From the NCBI GenBank assembly GCA_029975295.1, contig JARKPK010000089.1, forward strand, positions 1 to 64,000: a DNA stretch of 64,000 nt, read 5' to 3'. This document shows, piece by piece, positions 27,644 to 37,258 of the stretch. The position numbers and the translations under genes are program-made. The notes beneath the pieces were generated by a model. It saw only the letters and a list, made by a program, of their open reading frames with translations. It ran no database searches and was not told the DNA's origin. Every line of letters starts with the position of its first letter. The first letter of the stretch is position 1. Source of the DNA: Thermoguttaceae bacterium. Lineage in GTDB: Bacteria > Planctomycetota > Planctomycetia > Pirellulales > Thermoguttaceae.

Positions 27644-27722
27644 GGCGACTACCCTCTACCAAGACCTCGGCAAATGGGCGCCCGACGAGCACGATCGGCA
27701 TCGAACCGCGGCGAGCAATCGG

Positions 27723-28142
27723 CTACTCGCCATGCAGGCGTTTCGCGTGCTTGGCACGGGCGGATTCGGCATAGCGATCTCGCTTTTCGGCGTTGACCCG
27801 GCGTTCCTTCAAACGAACGGCCTTGCCGACGCGGTCGCGCAGGTAATAGAGCTTCGCGCGGCGGGCGACGCCCGAACGCTTCACCTCGATCTTGGCGATC
27901 CGCGGCGAATGCACCGGGAACTTTCGCTCCACCCCCTCGCCCTGCACAATGCGGCGAACGGTGAATGTTGCGCGTGTGCCCGAACCGGCCTTGGCAATCA
28001 CCAGCCCGCTGAAGATCTGAATGCGCTCTTTGTCGCCTTCCAAGATCCGGCAGTGAACGTCAACCGTGTCGCCGATCTCAAAGTAGGGCAACTCGGGCTT
28101 CAAACTTTCGCGCTCGACGGAATTGATCAATCGCTGGCTCAT
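27723..28142 (-). CDS. rplS: ribosomal protein L19
   Basis: The 139-residue protein of the large subunit lies at the 30S-50S interface. The family pattern [44 protein letters not shown] and [18 protein letters not shown] is complete, with a basic C-terminal extension ([18 protein letters not shown]) longer than in E. coli (115 residues). The ATG at 28142 has AAGGGA 8 nt upstream. It follows trmD, the common order rpsP-trmD-rplS, with a 310-nt spacer. Confidence 0.96.
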   Translation of the reverse strand: MSQRLINSVERESLKPELPYFEIGDTVDVHCRILEGDKERIQIFSGLVIAKAGSGTRATFTVRRIVQGEGVERKFPVHSPRIAKIEVKRSGVARRAKLYYLRDRVGKAVRLKERRVNAEKRDRYAESARAKHAKRLHGE

Positions 28143-28452
28143 CAGCAGTATCCCTTTCTTTCAGCCGACGACGGAAAGCTCTCCCGCGTCGCACCGCATG
28201 CCAACACTATTCGATGTTTCGTTGGTCCGCTCGTTTGTTTCCGCGTTTCAGGCGACAGGCAAACGCAAACGCTTCGAACCCAAACGGTCCGTTCCGGTTT
28301 GACATCGCCTGTTCGCAATCAAGTGCCCCGGCTATCGGCCCAATCGAAACCGCACGGCCGCTGCTGCCGCGAGGCCGGCGCCGCCCCGATTCCGATCGGC
28401 CGACAATCCTTGCGGTGGTCTGCTCGGCCGCCACTGCAATAACTACTTGCCG
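28143..28452. other. trmD-rplS spacer
   Basis: This 310-nt stretch lies inside the minus-strand cluster. A 75-codon Arg-rich frame crosses it but has no family similarity or ribosome site. No terminator was seen, so transcription may continue into rplS. Confidence 0.4.
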
Positions 28453-29142
28453 CTACTCCGACAACAGATCCGGGCGGCGGGCGCGGGTCCGCCGCAGGCT
28501 GTCCTCATCGCGCCAGCGTTCGATTGCGCCATGATCACCGCTGACGAGCACGTCCGGCACCGCTAGGCCGCGAAACTCTCGCGGCCGTGTGTATTGTGCA
28601 TGTTCCAACAACCGCCCTGGGCCGGAAAACGAATCGCTTTCGCTGCTGTCTTCGTCGCCCAACACCCCGGGAACCAGACGGATCACCGAGTCGATCACGG
28701 CCATGGCCGCCACTTCGCCGCCGTTGAGCACAAAGTCGCCCAGCGATATCTCGTCGGGTTCCAGCAACTGACGCACCCGCTCGTCGAACCCTTCGTAACG
28801 GCCGCACAACAGCAACAGCCGCGGCCGCGAGGCGAGTTCCTCGACGACCGCTTGGGTGAGCCTTCGCCCCTGGGGCGTGAGCATCACCACATGCCCTGGC
28901 TGCGGGGCCAGCGGTTGAACCGCCTCGACGCACGCCAAAACTGGTTCGACCATCAGCACCATGCCCGGACCACCGCCGAACGGCCGATCGTCAACCTTCC
29001 AATGCCGCTTGTCGGGCGACCAATCGCGGATGTTGTGCAGCACGACCGAAACCAAGCGGGCTTCGATCGCCCGATTCAACAAGCTCTGACCGAGGTATCC
29101 GCGAAATATCTCGGGAAACAAGGTAAGAACGTCGAATCGCAT
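28453..29142 (-). CDS. trmD: tRNA (guanine-37-N1)-methyltransferase
   Basis: The 229-residue SPOUT methyltransferase adds a methyl group to N1 of G37 in tRNAs to prevent frameshifting. Seen: the start [38 protein letters not shown], the trefoil-knot SAM-binding segments [14 protein letters not shown] and [12 protein letters not shown], and [19 protein letters not shown] with the catalytic Asp region. The length is normal. It lies between rpsP (42 nt away) and rplS. No rimM gene separates rpsP and trmD, unlike E. coli. Confidence 0.96.
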   Translation of the reverse strand: MRFDVLTLFPEIFRGYLGQSLLNRAIEARLVSVVLHNIRDWSPDKRHWKVDDRPFGGGPGMVLMVEPVLACVEAVQPLAPQPGHVVMLTPQGRRLTQAVVEELASRPRLLLLCGRYEGFDERVRQLLEPDEISLGDFVLNGGEVAAMAVIDSVIRLVPGVLGDEDSSESDSFSGPGRLLEHAQYTRPREFRGLAVPDVLVSGDHGAIERWRDEDSLRRTRARRPDLLSE

Positions 29143-29184
29143 GGCCGCTACACGCCACCCGCGGCAAGCCGGGCGCCCTAACGA

Positions 29185-29580
29185 CTACTCGCCGGCAGAG
29201 TCGGCCGACACCGGCGATTCCGCCGCTGCCGCGGTTTCTGTCGCTGCCGCCTTCGGGGCGCGCAACGGCGGCCGACGATGCCGAACCTGGGCCAACCGAT
29301 CGATCGCTGCCCGCTGGGCTTCGACGTGCGTGCCGCCCAAGCCGTACTTCTTGATCAACACCTTCACTTTGTCTGAGGGCTGCGCGCCAACGCTCAGCCA
29401 GTAGCTGATGCGCTCGCCCTTGAGCAGAGCGCGGGCGTCGGTTTCGGGCACTAAGGGGTCGTAGGTGCCCAGCTCCTCCAAAACGCGACCGTCCCGCGGG
29501 CGCCGCGAGTCCATCGCGCAAATGCGATAAAACGGGCGGTGCTTTCGCCCCATCTTCTTCATTCGAATTCGTACTGCCAC
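29185..29580 (-). CDS. rpsP: ribosomal protein S16
   Basis: The 131-residue small-subunit protein has the family start AVRIRMKKMGRKHRPFYRI. Translation probably starts at GTG 29580, preceded by GAGGAACGA; the longer open frame to 29688 adds residues absent from the family. S16 proper ends near residue 85, and an Ala-rich tail (AAATETAAAAESPVSADSAGE) follows. The gene sits between ffh and trmD in the minus-strand cluster, 42 nt before trmD. Confidence 0.95.
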   Translation of the reverse strand: MAVRIRMKKMGRKHRPFYRICAMDSRRPRDGRVLEELGTYDPLVPETDARALLKGERISYWLSVGAQPSDKVKVLIKKYGLGGTHVEAQRAAIDRLAQVRHRRPPLRAPKAAATETAAAAESPVSADSAGE

Positions 29581-29749
29581 TCGTTCCTCCTCATTCAGGT
29601 CGAAATCGCTGCGCCGCCGACCGCTTCGCAGCGTTGGGCAATCGGCGGTCTGTTGAATGATGTTCGTCGTTCGGGTCGCCTCCGGCAACGCCCGCCAACC
29701 GGCCAGGGGCGATCCGTTTCCGCATCTTGCCTGGAACAGCGACTACGGA

Positions 29750-31225
29750 TCACTTGCGTTGCTCCCGGCGGCGCCGCCGTTCTTCCTTTTCTCGCTGTTT
29801 GCGCAATTTGGCCTTCTCGGCAGAGGTAAGTCGCTTGCCCGTACCGATCTTCTGCTTGGCAAGCCTTGCTCCGGGGTCAAGCAACCCGCCTTGGCTCAAC
29901 TGCTGCATGGCACGCATTCGCTCGATCGGACCCAGCGAAGCCATGCGGCGCATCATATCGGCCATCGGCTCAAACTGTTTCACCAATTCACTCACATCGT
30001 GCGGCGCCACCCCGGCGCCCGCGGCGATCCGTCGCCGCCGGCTCTGGTCGATCACCTCGCTGGGGTTGCGGCGTTCTTCGAGCGTCATCGCATCGATGAT
30101 GCCCACCAACCGACGCATGTCCGACTCGACGTCCTTGTCGCCGAACATCTCCGTCAGCCCACCGAACCCGGGCAGGAAGCTGAGGATCTTGTTCAAAGGG
30201 CCCAGCCGCTTCGTTTGGCTGAGCATTTTTTTGAAGTCGTCCAGGGTGAACTCGCCCTCGCGGAGCTTCTCTTCCTGTTTGCGCAGTTCCTCGGCATCGA
30301 GCTTCTGCTGAGCTTGTTCGACGAGGGTCAGCACGTCGCCCATGCCCAGAATACGGCCCGCCATCCGATCGGGATGAAACTCCTCCAGAGCGTCGAGATG
30401 TTCGCCCGTTCCGATGAACTTGATCGGAACCCCGGTCACCGCCTTCACCGACAGCGCCGCGCCGCCGCGAGCGTCGCCGTCGAGCTTGGTCATGATCACG
30501 CCGTCGAGTTCCAACGCGTCGTTGAACGCCTTGGCGCTGTTGACGGCATCTTGGCCGGTCATGGCGTCGACAACCAGGTACACCTGATCCGGGCCGAGCC
30601 GCCGGTCGATCTGCCGAAGTTGCTCCATCAATTCGGCATCGATGTGCAATCGGCCGGCGGTGTCGAGAATAACCACGCTCACGCCGCCCTGCTTGGCCTG
30701 GCGGACGGCCGCCTGGCACAACGCCACCGGATCGGAGGCCGTCGGATCGGCGAACACCTTCAGCCCCAACTGGCCGCCGAGAACCTGCAACTGATCGATG
30801 GCCGCCGGGCGCTGAAGATCGGCCGCAACCAGCATAACCTGCCGGCCGCGTTGTTGAATCATTCGGCCCAATTTTCCGCAGGTTGTCGTCTTGCCGGAGC
30901 CCTGCAGCCCGCACAACATCAACACGCTGACATCGCCCTTGAGATGCAGCGAATGATCAACCGGGCCCATCAACTTGACCAGCTCGTTGTACACGATGCC
31001 GATCAAGTGCTTCGTCGGGTCGAGCGACTTGAGCACTTTTTCGCCCAACGCCTGCCGGCTCACCTCGGCAGTGAACTGTTTGACGACGGAAATGCTCACG
31101 TCCGCTTCGAGCAGCGCGCGCTGAACCAAAGCCATGCCTTCCTGCATGTTGGCTTCGGTCAGCTTTCCGCGTCCCCGCAGGGTGCGAATCGCGGAACTCA
31201 GGCTTTCCTGCAAGCTCTCAAACAT
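29750..31225 (-). CDS. ffh: signal recognition particle protein Ffh
   Basis: The 491-residue GTPase binds SRP RNA and targets nascent membrane proteins to FtsY and SecYEG. It shows the N domain, G1 [14 protein letters not shown] near residue 106, G3 DTAGRL, G4 [13 protein letters not shown], and a Met-rich M domain ([20 protein letters not shown]) followed by a basic tail ([20 protein letters not shown]). The length is normal to slightly long. First gene of ffh-rpsP-trmD-rplS-yraN. The 169-nt spacer before rpsP contains no visible terminator. Confidence 0.97.
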   Translation of the reverse strand: MFESLQESLSSAIRTLRGRGKLTEANMQEGMALVQRALLEADVSISVVKQFTAEVSRQALGEKVLKSLDPTKHLIGIVYNELVKLMGPVDHSLHLKGDVSVLMLCGLQGSGKTTTCGKLGRMIQQRGRQVMLVAADLQRPAAIDQLQVLGGQLGLKVFADPTASDPVALCQAAVRQAKQGGVSVVILDTAGRLHIDAELMEQLRQIDRRLGPDQVYLVVDAMTGQDAVNSAKAFNDALELDGVIMTKLDGDARGGAALSVKAVTGVPIKFIGTGEHLDALEEFHPDRMAGRILGMGDVLTLVEQAQQKLDAEELRKQEEKLREGEFTLDDFKKMLSQTKRLGPLNKILSFLPGFGGLTEMFGDKDVESDMRRLVGIIDAMTLEERRNPSEVIDQSRRRRIAAGAGVAPHDVSELVKQFEPMADMMRRMASLGPIERMRAMQQLSQGGLLDPGARLAKQKIGTGKRLTSAEKAKLRKQREKEERRRRREQRK

Positions 31226-31741
31226 CGCCCAACCGTCCCACTGCCACGGCTGCCATGCCGACCGGCCCAGCCAGCCGCCGGCTCGTCCTTCTCAAATGCC
31301 CTACGCCTGTCGTCTCTAACAACCGTCCAAACCCGGGCATGCCGCACCAAAGCAAAGGCTGCTCCACGAAACGCAGAAAAACGCGCGCGGACCGCCCCCA
31401 TTGCGCCTCCAACGCTCCGGCGCTGGCGGCGCGTAATCCAATAATTTAGCCGGTCGGGGGGATGTTTGGCAATCCTACCCGCGCCAAGATCGCTAGATTC
31501 GACACGAAAATCTGTACCGATTGCGTAAAATAAAATATGGATCTGAAGCGACTGCCGACTCTGTAGCCGATAGTCCCGATATACGTCTGCCACAAACCCG
31601 CTTTAGGCATGGTGGCACACCACCCAGAATGACTGCCGAAACAGCGGTCTGTGGCTGCGGTTCGTGCCGTGCATGGAAGTCACGGCCTCGCTGCTGCACG
31701 GAGGTCGGCTGAACGACCGACTGTGTCGGGGGGTCTATACC
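31226..31741. other. divergent intergenic region
   Basis: This 516-nt spacer between ffh (minus) and the DUF1573 gene (plus) is AT-rich near 31500-31545 (for example TTGCGTAAAATAAAATATGG), which may hold promoter elements for either gene. No clear spacing-correct pair was found. No gene is supported. Confidence 0.4.
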
Positions 31742-32728
31742 ATGCGCTACGTTCCTTCGGCTCTGATGCTCATTGTATTGGCGGGGGCGACATCGGCTCG
31801 GGCGCAAGACTGGGCCCGACAGATGTTCAAAGAGTCGCGGCACGACTTCGGCACGGTGGCGCGATTCGCCAAGACCGAGTTCGCCTTCTCGTTCAACAAT
31901 CCGTACGTAGAGGACGTACATGTCGCCTCGGTTCGATCGAGTTGCGGTTGCACAAGTGTCCGAGTCGAAAAGCCGACGCTGAAGACGTACGAAACGTCAG
32001 CGATCGTCGCCACGTTCAACACCCACCTGTTTTACGGCAAGCGAGGAGCCACAATCACTGTCACCTTCGACAAGCCGTTCTATGCCGAGGTTCAGTTGCA
32101 GGTGGCCGGAATGATCCGTTCCGATCTTGTTCTCGACCCGGGCTCGGTGATTCTCGGCACGGTCGAGCAAGGGCGCGGCGCCGAGGCTCATGTTGCCGTT
32201 CAATGCCACAGTCGCAGCATCGGGCCGGTGACTGTCGCCAAACCATCCTCCCCGTATCTAACCGCGCAGATTACCCCGCGGCCACAAGGCAACAGCCTAT
32301 TCGGCTACGATCTGGCCGTCAGCCTCTCGCCCGACGCGCCCGTAGGTTATGTCAACGAAACCCTGCTGCTGAATACCGGCGACGGCGCCACGGTGCCGCT
32401 GGCTGTCGAGGGGCGGATTGAGGCGGCGATTTCCGTCAGTCCTTCGCCTCTGTTCTTGGGCGCATGCGAGCCCGGGGCCAGCGCCACGAAGCAATTGATC
32501 GTCAAAGGCGCAAAACCGTTCCGTGTCGTCAGTGCCGAGTGTTCCGATCCGGCCGTCGAAGTGGATTGCCGGGCGGGCGCCGCTGCCGCAAAGACTTTGC
32601 ACATCATCCCCGTTCGCTTCACCGCCGGCGCTTCTGCGGGAGCCTTCCAAGCAACGGTCCGACTGCAAACCGATGCCGCCGATCGCCAGCCGATCGAGGT
32701 CCCCGTTTTCGCCAAAGTCGGGCAGTAG
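31742..32728 (+). CDS. exported DUF1573-family protein
   Basis: The 328-residue protein has a signal peptide (MRYVPSALMLIVLAGATSARA-Q). GGGGGG lies 8 nt before ATG 31742, so I prefer it to the frame opening at 31664. The mature N-terminus has HDFGTVARFAKTEFAF and the hallmark SSCGCTSVRVEKP (about residues 65-77) of DUF1573, an immunoglobulin-like ASH/PapD-type beta domain. A second DUF1573-like beta repeat follows at about 215-320 (SPSPLFLGACEPGASATK). Planctomycetes encode many of these, of unknown function, thought to be structural periplasmic proteins. It is monocistronic. Confidence 0.85.
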   Translation: MRYVPSALMLIVLAGATSARAQDWARQMFKESRHDFGTVARFAKTEFAFSFNNPYVEDVHVASVRSSCGCTSVRVEKPTLKTYETSAIVATFNTHLFYGKRGATITVTFDKPFYAEVQLQVAGMIRSDLVLDPGSVILGTVEQGRGAEAHVAVQCHSRSIGPVTVAKPSSPYLTAQITPRPQGNSLFGYDLAVSLSPDAPVGYVNETLLLNTGDGATVPLAVEGRIEAAISVSPSPLFLGACEPGASATKQLIVKGAKPFRVVSAECSDPAVEVDCRAGAAAAKTLHIIPVRFTAGASAGAFQATVRLQTDAADRQPIEVPVFAKVGQ

Positions 32729-32816
32729 TGCCTGCCCGAGGCGACCTGCCGCGGGATTCAGATCGAACGGCCCAGCGACAAACTGGCCCTTGGCCAACCG
32801 CTGTTTGCCGCCAGCC

Positions 32817-33029
32817 TCAGAGATTCTGCCGGCCCGCCGGCCGAACTCCGTGCGGCTGGTCCGGTGGCGATGGCGGTTGCAACTGCACAAGCCCATCGGA
32901 GTCTGCCGGATCGCACCCTGCGCCCTGGCACGGGCCGCAACCGCTCCGCAGAAAGAGCCGGCGGACCAAATAGCCAGCGGCGAAAGCGACGATCACCGCC
33001 ACGGCGATTCCATCCCAAAAATCCGTCAC
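32817..33029 (-). CDS. FeoB-associated Cys-rich membrane protein
   Basis: The 70-residue protein starts at GTG 33029, with GGAGGA 6 nt upstream. One membrane helix (IAVAVIVAFAAGYLVRRLFL) is followed by a short Cys motif CGPCQGAGC, the pattern of small FeoB-associated Cys-rich proteins that resemble FeoC in position. It follows feoB by about 100 nt on the same strand, supporting a role with the ferrous iron transporter. The exact function (iron-sulphur sensing or partner stabilisation) is inferred. Confidence 0.8.
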   Translation of the reverse strand: MTDFWDGIAVAVIVAFAAGYLVRRLFLRSGCGPCQGAGCDPADSDGLVQLQPPSPPDQPHGVRPAGRQNL

Positions 33030-33132
33030 GGCCTATCCTCCGCCATAACACGCATCTCGATCGCGCAAGCGAATCGCGGCCGGAGATTTCGTCCACACCG
33101 CGCCGAAAAGCCTTGGGCCAGTCGTGCCTTCC

Positions 33133-35448
33133 TCAGGCCCATCGCAAAGCCAACCAAGCGGCAATTTGATAGGTAGCCAGCGCCCCGACGTAGGCCAGTG
33201 TCGTCATATAAGCGAAGGCGAAGGCAGGCCAGCGCCAGCTATTGGTTTCGCGGCGAATCACGGCCAGCGTCGCCCCGCACTGGATGCACAAGGCGAAGAA
33301 CACCATGATCGAAAGAGCGACCGGCACGGTAAACGCCGGTTCGTCCGATCCGTCTCGCCGAACCGATCTTAATTGGCGCGACACCCGATCGATGTCTTTA
33401 TCGGCGGCTTCCTCAAGATCGCCGAACTGGTACATCACCCCCATCGTCGCCACCACAACCTCGCGTGCCGGAAACGAAGCCATCACGGCACAGCCGATGC
33501 GCCAGTCCCAGCCGAGCGGACGGACGACCGGCTCGATCCAACGTCCTGCCGAGGCCAATAGGCTGTGCTGCTGGAACTCCATGTCGATGGCGCGAGACAG
33601 TTCCGCCAATTGCTCGTCCAGCGAGGTCCGCCGCGGATCGTCTTCCGCGAGGTCGGCCGGCAGCGCGGATCGAACGGCCTCAATCGCTTGGCGTTGGGCC
33701 AGCAACGGCCCAACCGTCGGCGTGTTGCGCGGGAAATAGAGAGCGGCCCACACCAAAACCGAGATCGCCAGGATCAACGTGCCCGCCGTCCGCAGGAACA
33801 CCCACACCCGCTGCGCCACACGCATGACAACAACGCTCGCCGAGGGTCGCTTATAGCTGGGCAGTTCGAGCAACAGCGGTGGGCTTTCGCCGCGCAAAAC
33901 GGTCCGCTTCAGCAGCAACGCCGTCGCGACAGCCGCGACGATTCCCAAAAGATAGAACAGCCCCAGCACCAGCCCTTGCAACCCTACGATTCCGTAAACC
34001 CAGCGGTAGTCGGGAATGAACGCTCCGATCAGCAGTCCGTAAACAGGCAGGCGGGCCGAGCAGGTCAACAGCGGCGCGGCAAAAATCGTCGCAAGCCGAT
34101 CGCGTTCGTCTTCAATAACGCGCGTGGCCATAATGCCCGGCACGGCGCAGGCGAAACTCGAGAGCATCGGAATAAACGACTTCCCGCTTAGCCCGACGCG
34201 AACCATCAGGCGATCCATCAAGAACGCGGCTCGGGCCATGTAGCCGCAATCTTCGAGAACCGCGATGAACACAAAGAGGATGGCGATCTGCGGCACAAAG
34301 ACGACGACGCTGCCCACGCCGGCGATCACCCCGTCAACAATCAGATCGCGGAGCGCCCCCTCGGGAAGAATGTGAGAGGCCGCCCCGCTAACCGCATCAA
34401 CACCAGCGGCGGCCGCATCGATCAAGGGTTTGGCCCCCAAAAACACCGCCTGAAACATCACCGCCATCACTGCGGCAAACACCGCCAGCCCAAAGATCGG
34501 GTGGGTGAGAAAGCGGTCGATTCGATCCGTGGCGGTCGGCGGGCGATCGGCGGCGACCGACACCACGCCATCGAGAACCCGCTGCGCCCATGCGTAGCGC
34601 GACGGCGGCTCGACGCCCGGCAGTTCCACCCCCGCCTCGCCCAACCGAGCGCGCGCCGAATCGAGCAGCGACAGCCAGCGGCTGCGGGCAGCAGGGTCGA
34701 GTCCGCAATGCATTCGCCCGTGAACGTCCAACAACATGCGGCGGACCATCCCCCGGCGGAAGCGCCGACAAGCGCAGCGGGGCATGCCGCACGAATCGAA
34801 CTCGCCTTCAAGCAACTCCGCCTCGCGTTCGAACTCCGCGGGGAACACTTGCTCCAACTCGGGCGGCGGAGTGCCCCGGACCCGCAACAGCGCGGCCTTG
34901 ATCTCATCAATTCCGATTCCGCGATGGGCCTGGGTAGGCACAACCGGCACCCCCAATCGCCGTTCCAACAGCGAGCAATCCACGCGCATCCCGCGCCGCT
35001 CGGCAACGTCGACCATGTTCACGGCCACAACCATGGGCCGGCCCAGCTCGATCAACTGACTGAGCAAGTAGAAGTTGCGGCAGAGGTTCCCGGCGTCAAC
35101 AACGCAAAGAATCGCATCGACCGGTTGATCGCCATCGATCCGCCCCAAGAGCACATCGAGCGCCACCTGTTCGTCGCGCGATCGAACCGCCAGGCTGTAC
35201 AAACCGGGCAAGTCAATCACTTCGAACTCTTGTCGCCCGGCGCGCATTCGCCCCAACTTTTTTTCCACCGTAACGCCCGGGTAGTTGCCCACGTGTTGAT
35301 GAACCCCGACCAGCGCGCTGAAGAGCGTGGACTTGCCCGTATTCGGATTCCCCATCAGCGCGACGCGCATCGTCGAGGGAAATGGGACGGCAGTGCCGGC
35401 AGACTCAGCCCCGCTTCGGGCGGAAGGATCGTGGCGTTGCTCGAACAT
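33133..35448 (-). CDS. feoB: ferrous iron transporter FeoB
   Basis: The 771-residue inner-membrane protein imports Fe(II). It has an N-terminal G-protein domain (G1 GNPNTGKST at 33-41, G3 DLPGLYSL, G4 NMVD), a helical GDI-like spacer, then two Gate domains with FVPQIAILFVFIAVLEDCGY, KSFIPMLSSFACAVPGI and FPAREVVVATMGVMYQFG, characteristic of FeoB. Eight to ten membrane helices are expected. The gene lies 89 nt after feoA and upstream of the small Cys-rich partner, so feoA-feoB plus partner form one unit. The start at 35448 has only a weak ribosome site; M27 is an alternative. Confidence 0.95.
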   Translation of the reverse strand: MFEQRHDPSARSGAESAGTAVPFPSTMRVALMGNPNTGKSTLFSALVGVHQHVGNYPGVTVEKKLGRMRAGRQEFEVIDLPGLYSLAVRSRDEQVALDVLLGRIDGDQPVDAILCVVDAGNLCRNFYLLSQLIELGRPMVVAVNMVDVAERRGMRVDCSLLERRLGVPVVPTQAHRGIGIDEIKAALLRVRGTPPPELEQVFPAEFEREAELLEGEFDSCGMPRCACRRFRRGMVRRMLLDVHGRMHCGLDPAARSRWLSLLDSARARLGEAGVELPGVEPPSRYAWAQRVLDGVVSVAADRPPTATDRIDRFLTHPIFGLAVFAAVMAVMFQAVFLGAKPLIDAAAAGVDAVSGAASHILPEGALRDLIVDGVIAGVGSVVVFVPQIAILFVFIAVLEDCGYMARAAFLMDRLMVRVGLSGKSFIPMLSSFACAVPGIMATRVIEDERDRLATIFAAPLLTCSARLPVYGLLIGAFIPDYRWVYGIVGLQGLVLGLFYLLGIVAAVATALLLKRTVLRGESPPLLLELPSYKRPSASVVVMRVAQRVWVFLRTAGTLILAISVLVWAALYFPRNTPTVGPLLAQRQAIEAVRSALPADLAEDDPRRTSLDEQLAELSRAIDMEFQQHSLLASAGRWIEPVVRPLGWDWRIGCAVMASFPAREVVVATMGVMYQFGDLEEAADKDIDRVSRQLRSVRRDGSDEPAFTVPVALSIMVFFALCIQCGATLAVIRRETNSWRWPAFAFAYMTTLAYVGALATYQIAAWLALRWA

Positions 35449-35537
35449 GACTCTGTGCGCGAAGTTCCCTCACCCTGCCGGCGCCGGTCGCCCAGCCCGA
35501 AGCGGCCGACGGTTGCGACCACGCCCCCCATGCTCGC

Positions 35538-35783
35538 TCACACGCGATGCGGCATCGGTTCGACAAAAACTTGCAACTGACGGTCTTGCCTGAAGCACAC
35601 CTTGCTTTCGCCCAACTGAAAGATGCACGGCGTTCCCGGCCGGAACATGCGCACGGTTACGCCCGGCCGCAGCCCGAACTCGGCCAACCGATGCACATGC
35701 TCGGCCTTGCCATGAATGCGCACAATGCGGCCCGCTTGCCCGGCAGACAGATCGCAAAGCGGGCAGTCGGCGTTACTAATCAT
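35538..35783 (-). CDS. feoA: ferrous iron transport accessory protein FeoA
   Basis: The 81-residue SH3-like protein works with FeoB in ferrous iron uptake. It shows LCDLSAGQAGRIVRIHG, the turn EFGLRPGVTVRMF, and a basic QDRQLQVFVEPM C-terminus, typical of FeoA. The ATG at 35783 was preferred to TTG 35792. It is the first gene of the iron-uptake unit. A Fur-like inverted repeat lies about 310 nt upstream. Confidence 0.92.
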   Translation of the reverse strand: MISNADCPLCDLSAGQAGRIVRIHGKAEHVHRLAEFGLRPGVTVRMFRPGTPCIFQLGESKVCFRQDRQLQVFVEPMPHRV

Positions 35784-36208
35784 CGTTGTCAACCTGTTTC
35801 TTTTCTTCTGTGTCGCGTTGTTGGCGACGATCCGGCGAACCGCCTCGTATTGCCCGGCCCGTCACACCGACGCCGACCGCTACCGACCCTTCGGAAGGTT
35901 CGGCGCAACAAACCGCCGGTTTCGTGCAACGTGCCGGCAAACGCGAAGGTTCCTCACTTTCGGAGGATCACAAGGCGGGGCAATCGATCATCGCTTGGGA
36001 TTGCCCAGAAGGTTTCCCGAGCCGATGCCACATGCCCGACAAAAAAATCCTTTGCCGCCCCCCCAAGTTCGATCGTCGCCGTAACAACGGAAACTGAGAA
36101 TCAGTCTCAATATTTCGTTTATACCGCGCACCGGCAGAGCCGACAAGTGGAATCGCAGGTGTCGCCGCCGTTGCCGTCAAAAAATCGGTACGGACGGCTC
36201 GATCGCGC
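35784..36208. other. feoA upstream region
   Basis: This 425-nt spacer upstream of feoA contains the Fur-like box at 36095-36109 and otherwise no visible gene. The distance to feoA means either a long leader or a second promoter closer to the gene. Confidence 0.5.
36095..36109. promoter_or_regulatory. Fur-like box upstream of feoAB
   Basis: TGAGAATCAGTCTCA is a 7-1-7 inverted repeat (one mismatched pair) resembling the Fur consensus TGATAAT-N-ATTATCA. It lies in the only spacer before feoA, which supports iron-dependent control. A TTGAGA on the minus strand within the box could be a -35 element that Fur would cover. Confidence 0.5.
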
Positions 36209-37201
36209 CTAATTCGGCCGCGCGATCACCACCACAGCAAGCTTCCGCACCTCACCCCGACGCCGGACCTCCAGCGGCAAAGAGTCGCCCGGCAACGCCT
36301 CGGCCAACGCTGAGTCGATCTCGGCGGGCTGTTCGATACGGCGGCCGGCAATCGAAATCACCAGGTCGCCCGGTTCCAGCGGCGTCTTGACGCCGTCGTT
36401 GATCGTCTCGACTCGGCAACCGTCGGCCGAAGAGGCGAATCGCACGCCCAGCGAGGGTCCGGCTCCGCGGAGCCATCCTCCCCACGCCTCGCCGCGGCAA
36501 AGGCGATCCCATTGGTCGCGGGCGGGCTGAGCCTTTGAGAACAATGTGCCGCCGAAGCGACTCCGCCGAGTGAGCACGCCCACAACACGGCTGTCGGCGT
36601 CGAGCAGCACGGCGCCGCTCTGCGCCGGTTCCGGCAAGTCTTCGGCCCAAAGGGTGCCGTAAAAAGCCGACTCGATCCAAAGCGGCGTGGCGCGGGCCGT
36701 CTGCTCGGCCCCTTGAGCAGGCTGCCACCAGGCGGCATAGAAGTGCCGCTCTCGGCGTTCTTCCCATGCGGCGAAATCGAGGCTTCTCAGGTTCACCTTT
36801 TCCCGCAGCCGCAGCAACCCCAGGTTGTTCGCGCGATCGATCCCCGCCGCCTCAGCATGAACTTCACGACCATCGTGCAACAGAACGCGAGCAGACGCCC
36901 CGGGCTTGCCCAAAAGATGCCCTGCGGTGAGAACCCAGTTGCCATCGCCCACCAAAACGCCGTTGCCCCGCCGCTCCTCGACAACCACTCCGACGAAGCT
37001 CTCCCGAGTGTGCTTCTCGATTTGTTCCAGCGAGCCGCGGCGCGCTTCGGCATTGCCCGAGTGCCACGACAGGTCGGGCGGCAGCCAGCGGAGGTCTTCG
37101 TGCCTCCGCAGGACATAGACGTGATCGACCAGCAGATCCTGGCCGTCAGGCACATCAAAGACGATCGCCTCCAATGAGCCGTCGCCGAAATCACCGATCA
37201 A
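36209..37201 (-). CDS. C-terminal part of a split NPCBM-trypsin/PDZ protein
   Basis: The 330-residue frame continues, without frameshift, the gene that stops at a TAG at 37261-37259; 19 sense codons separate that stop from the TTG at 37201. The beginning (GDFGDGSLEAIVFDVPDG) completes a carbohydrate-binding-like beta domain begun in the upstream part. A degraded trypsin-like domain follows (His in VLTAGHLL, Asn in NNLGLLRL where Asp is expected, Ser in QSGAVLL) and then a PDZ domain at the end (GDLVISIAGRRI). It may be translated on its own from a poor start, made by readthrough, or be half of a pseudogene. No signal peptide is present in this part. Confidence 0.65.
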   Translation of the reverse strand: MIGDFGDGSLEAIVFDVPDGQDLLVDHVYVLRRHEDLRWLPPDLSWHSGNAEARRGSLEQIEKHTRESFVGVVVEERRGNGVLVGDGNWVLTAGHLLGKPGASARVLLHDGREVHAEAAGIDRANNLGLLRLREKVNLRSLDFAAWEERRERHFYAAWWQPAQGAEQTARATPLWIESAFYGTLWAEDLPEPAQSGAVLLDADSRVVGVLTRRSRFGGTLFSKAQPARDQWDRLCRGEAWGGWLRGAGPSLGVRFASSADGCRVETINDGVKTPLEPGDLVISIAGRRIEQPAEIDSALAEALPGDSLPLEVRRRGEVRKLAVVVIARPN

Positions 37202-37258
37202 ATCCCGAGTGTAAAGGAACCAAACGTCGTGGAGCGGATCGTTCGAAACGCGTTGCGC

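Noticed and set aside
28207-28434. 75-codon frame in the trmD-rplS spacer
   Set aside because: Arg/Gly-rich, no ribosome site and no family similarity.
29657-31444. 595-codon plus-strand frame over ffh
   Set aside because: It is antisense to a complete Ffh with GTPase motifs; its His/Leu/Gln-rich composition is typical of shadows.
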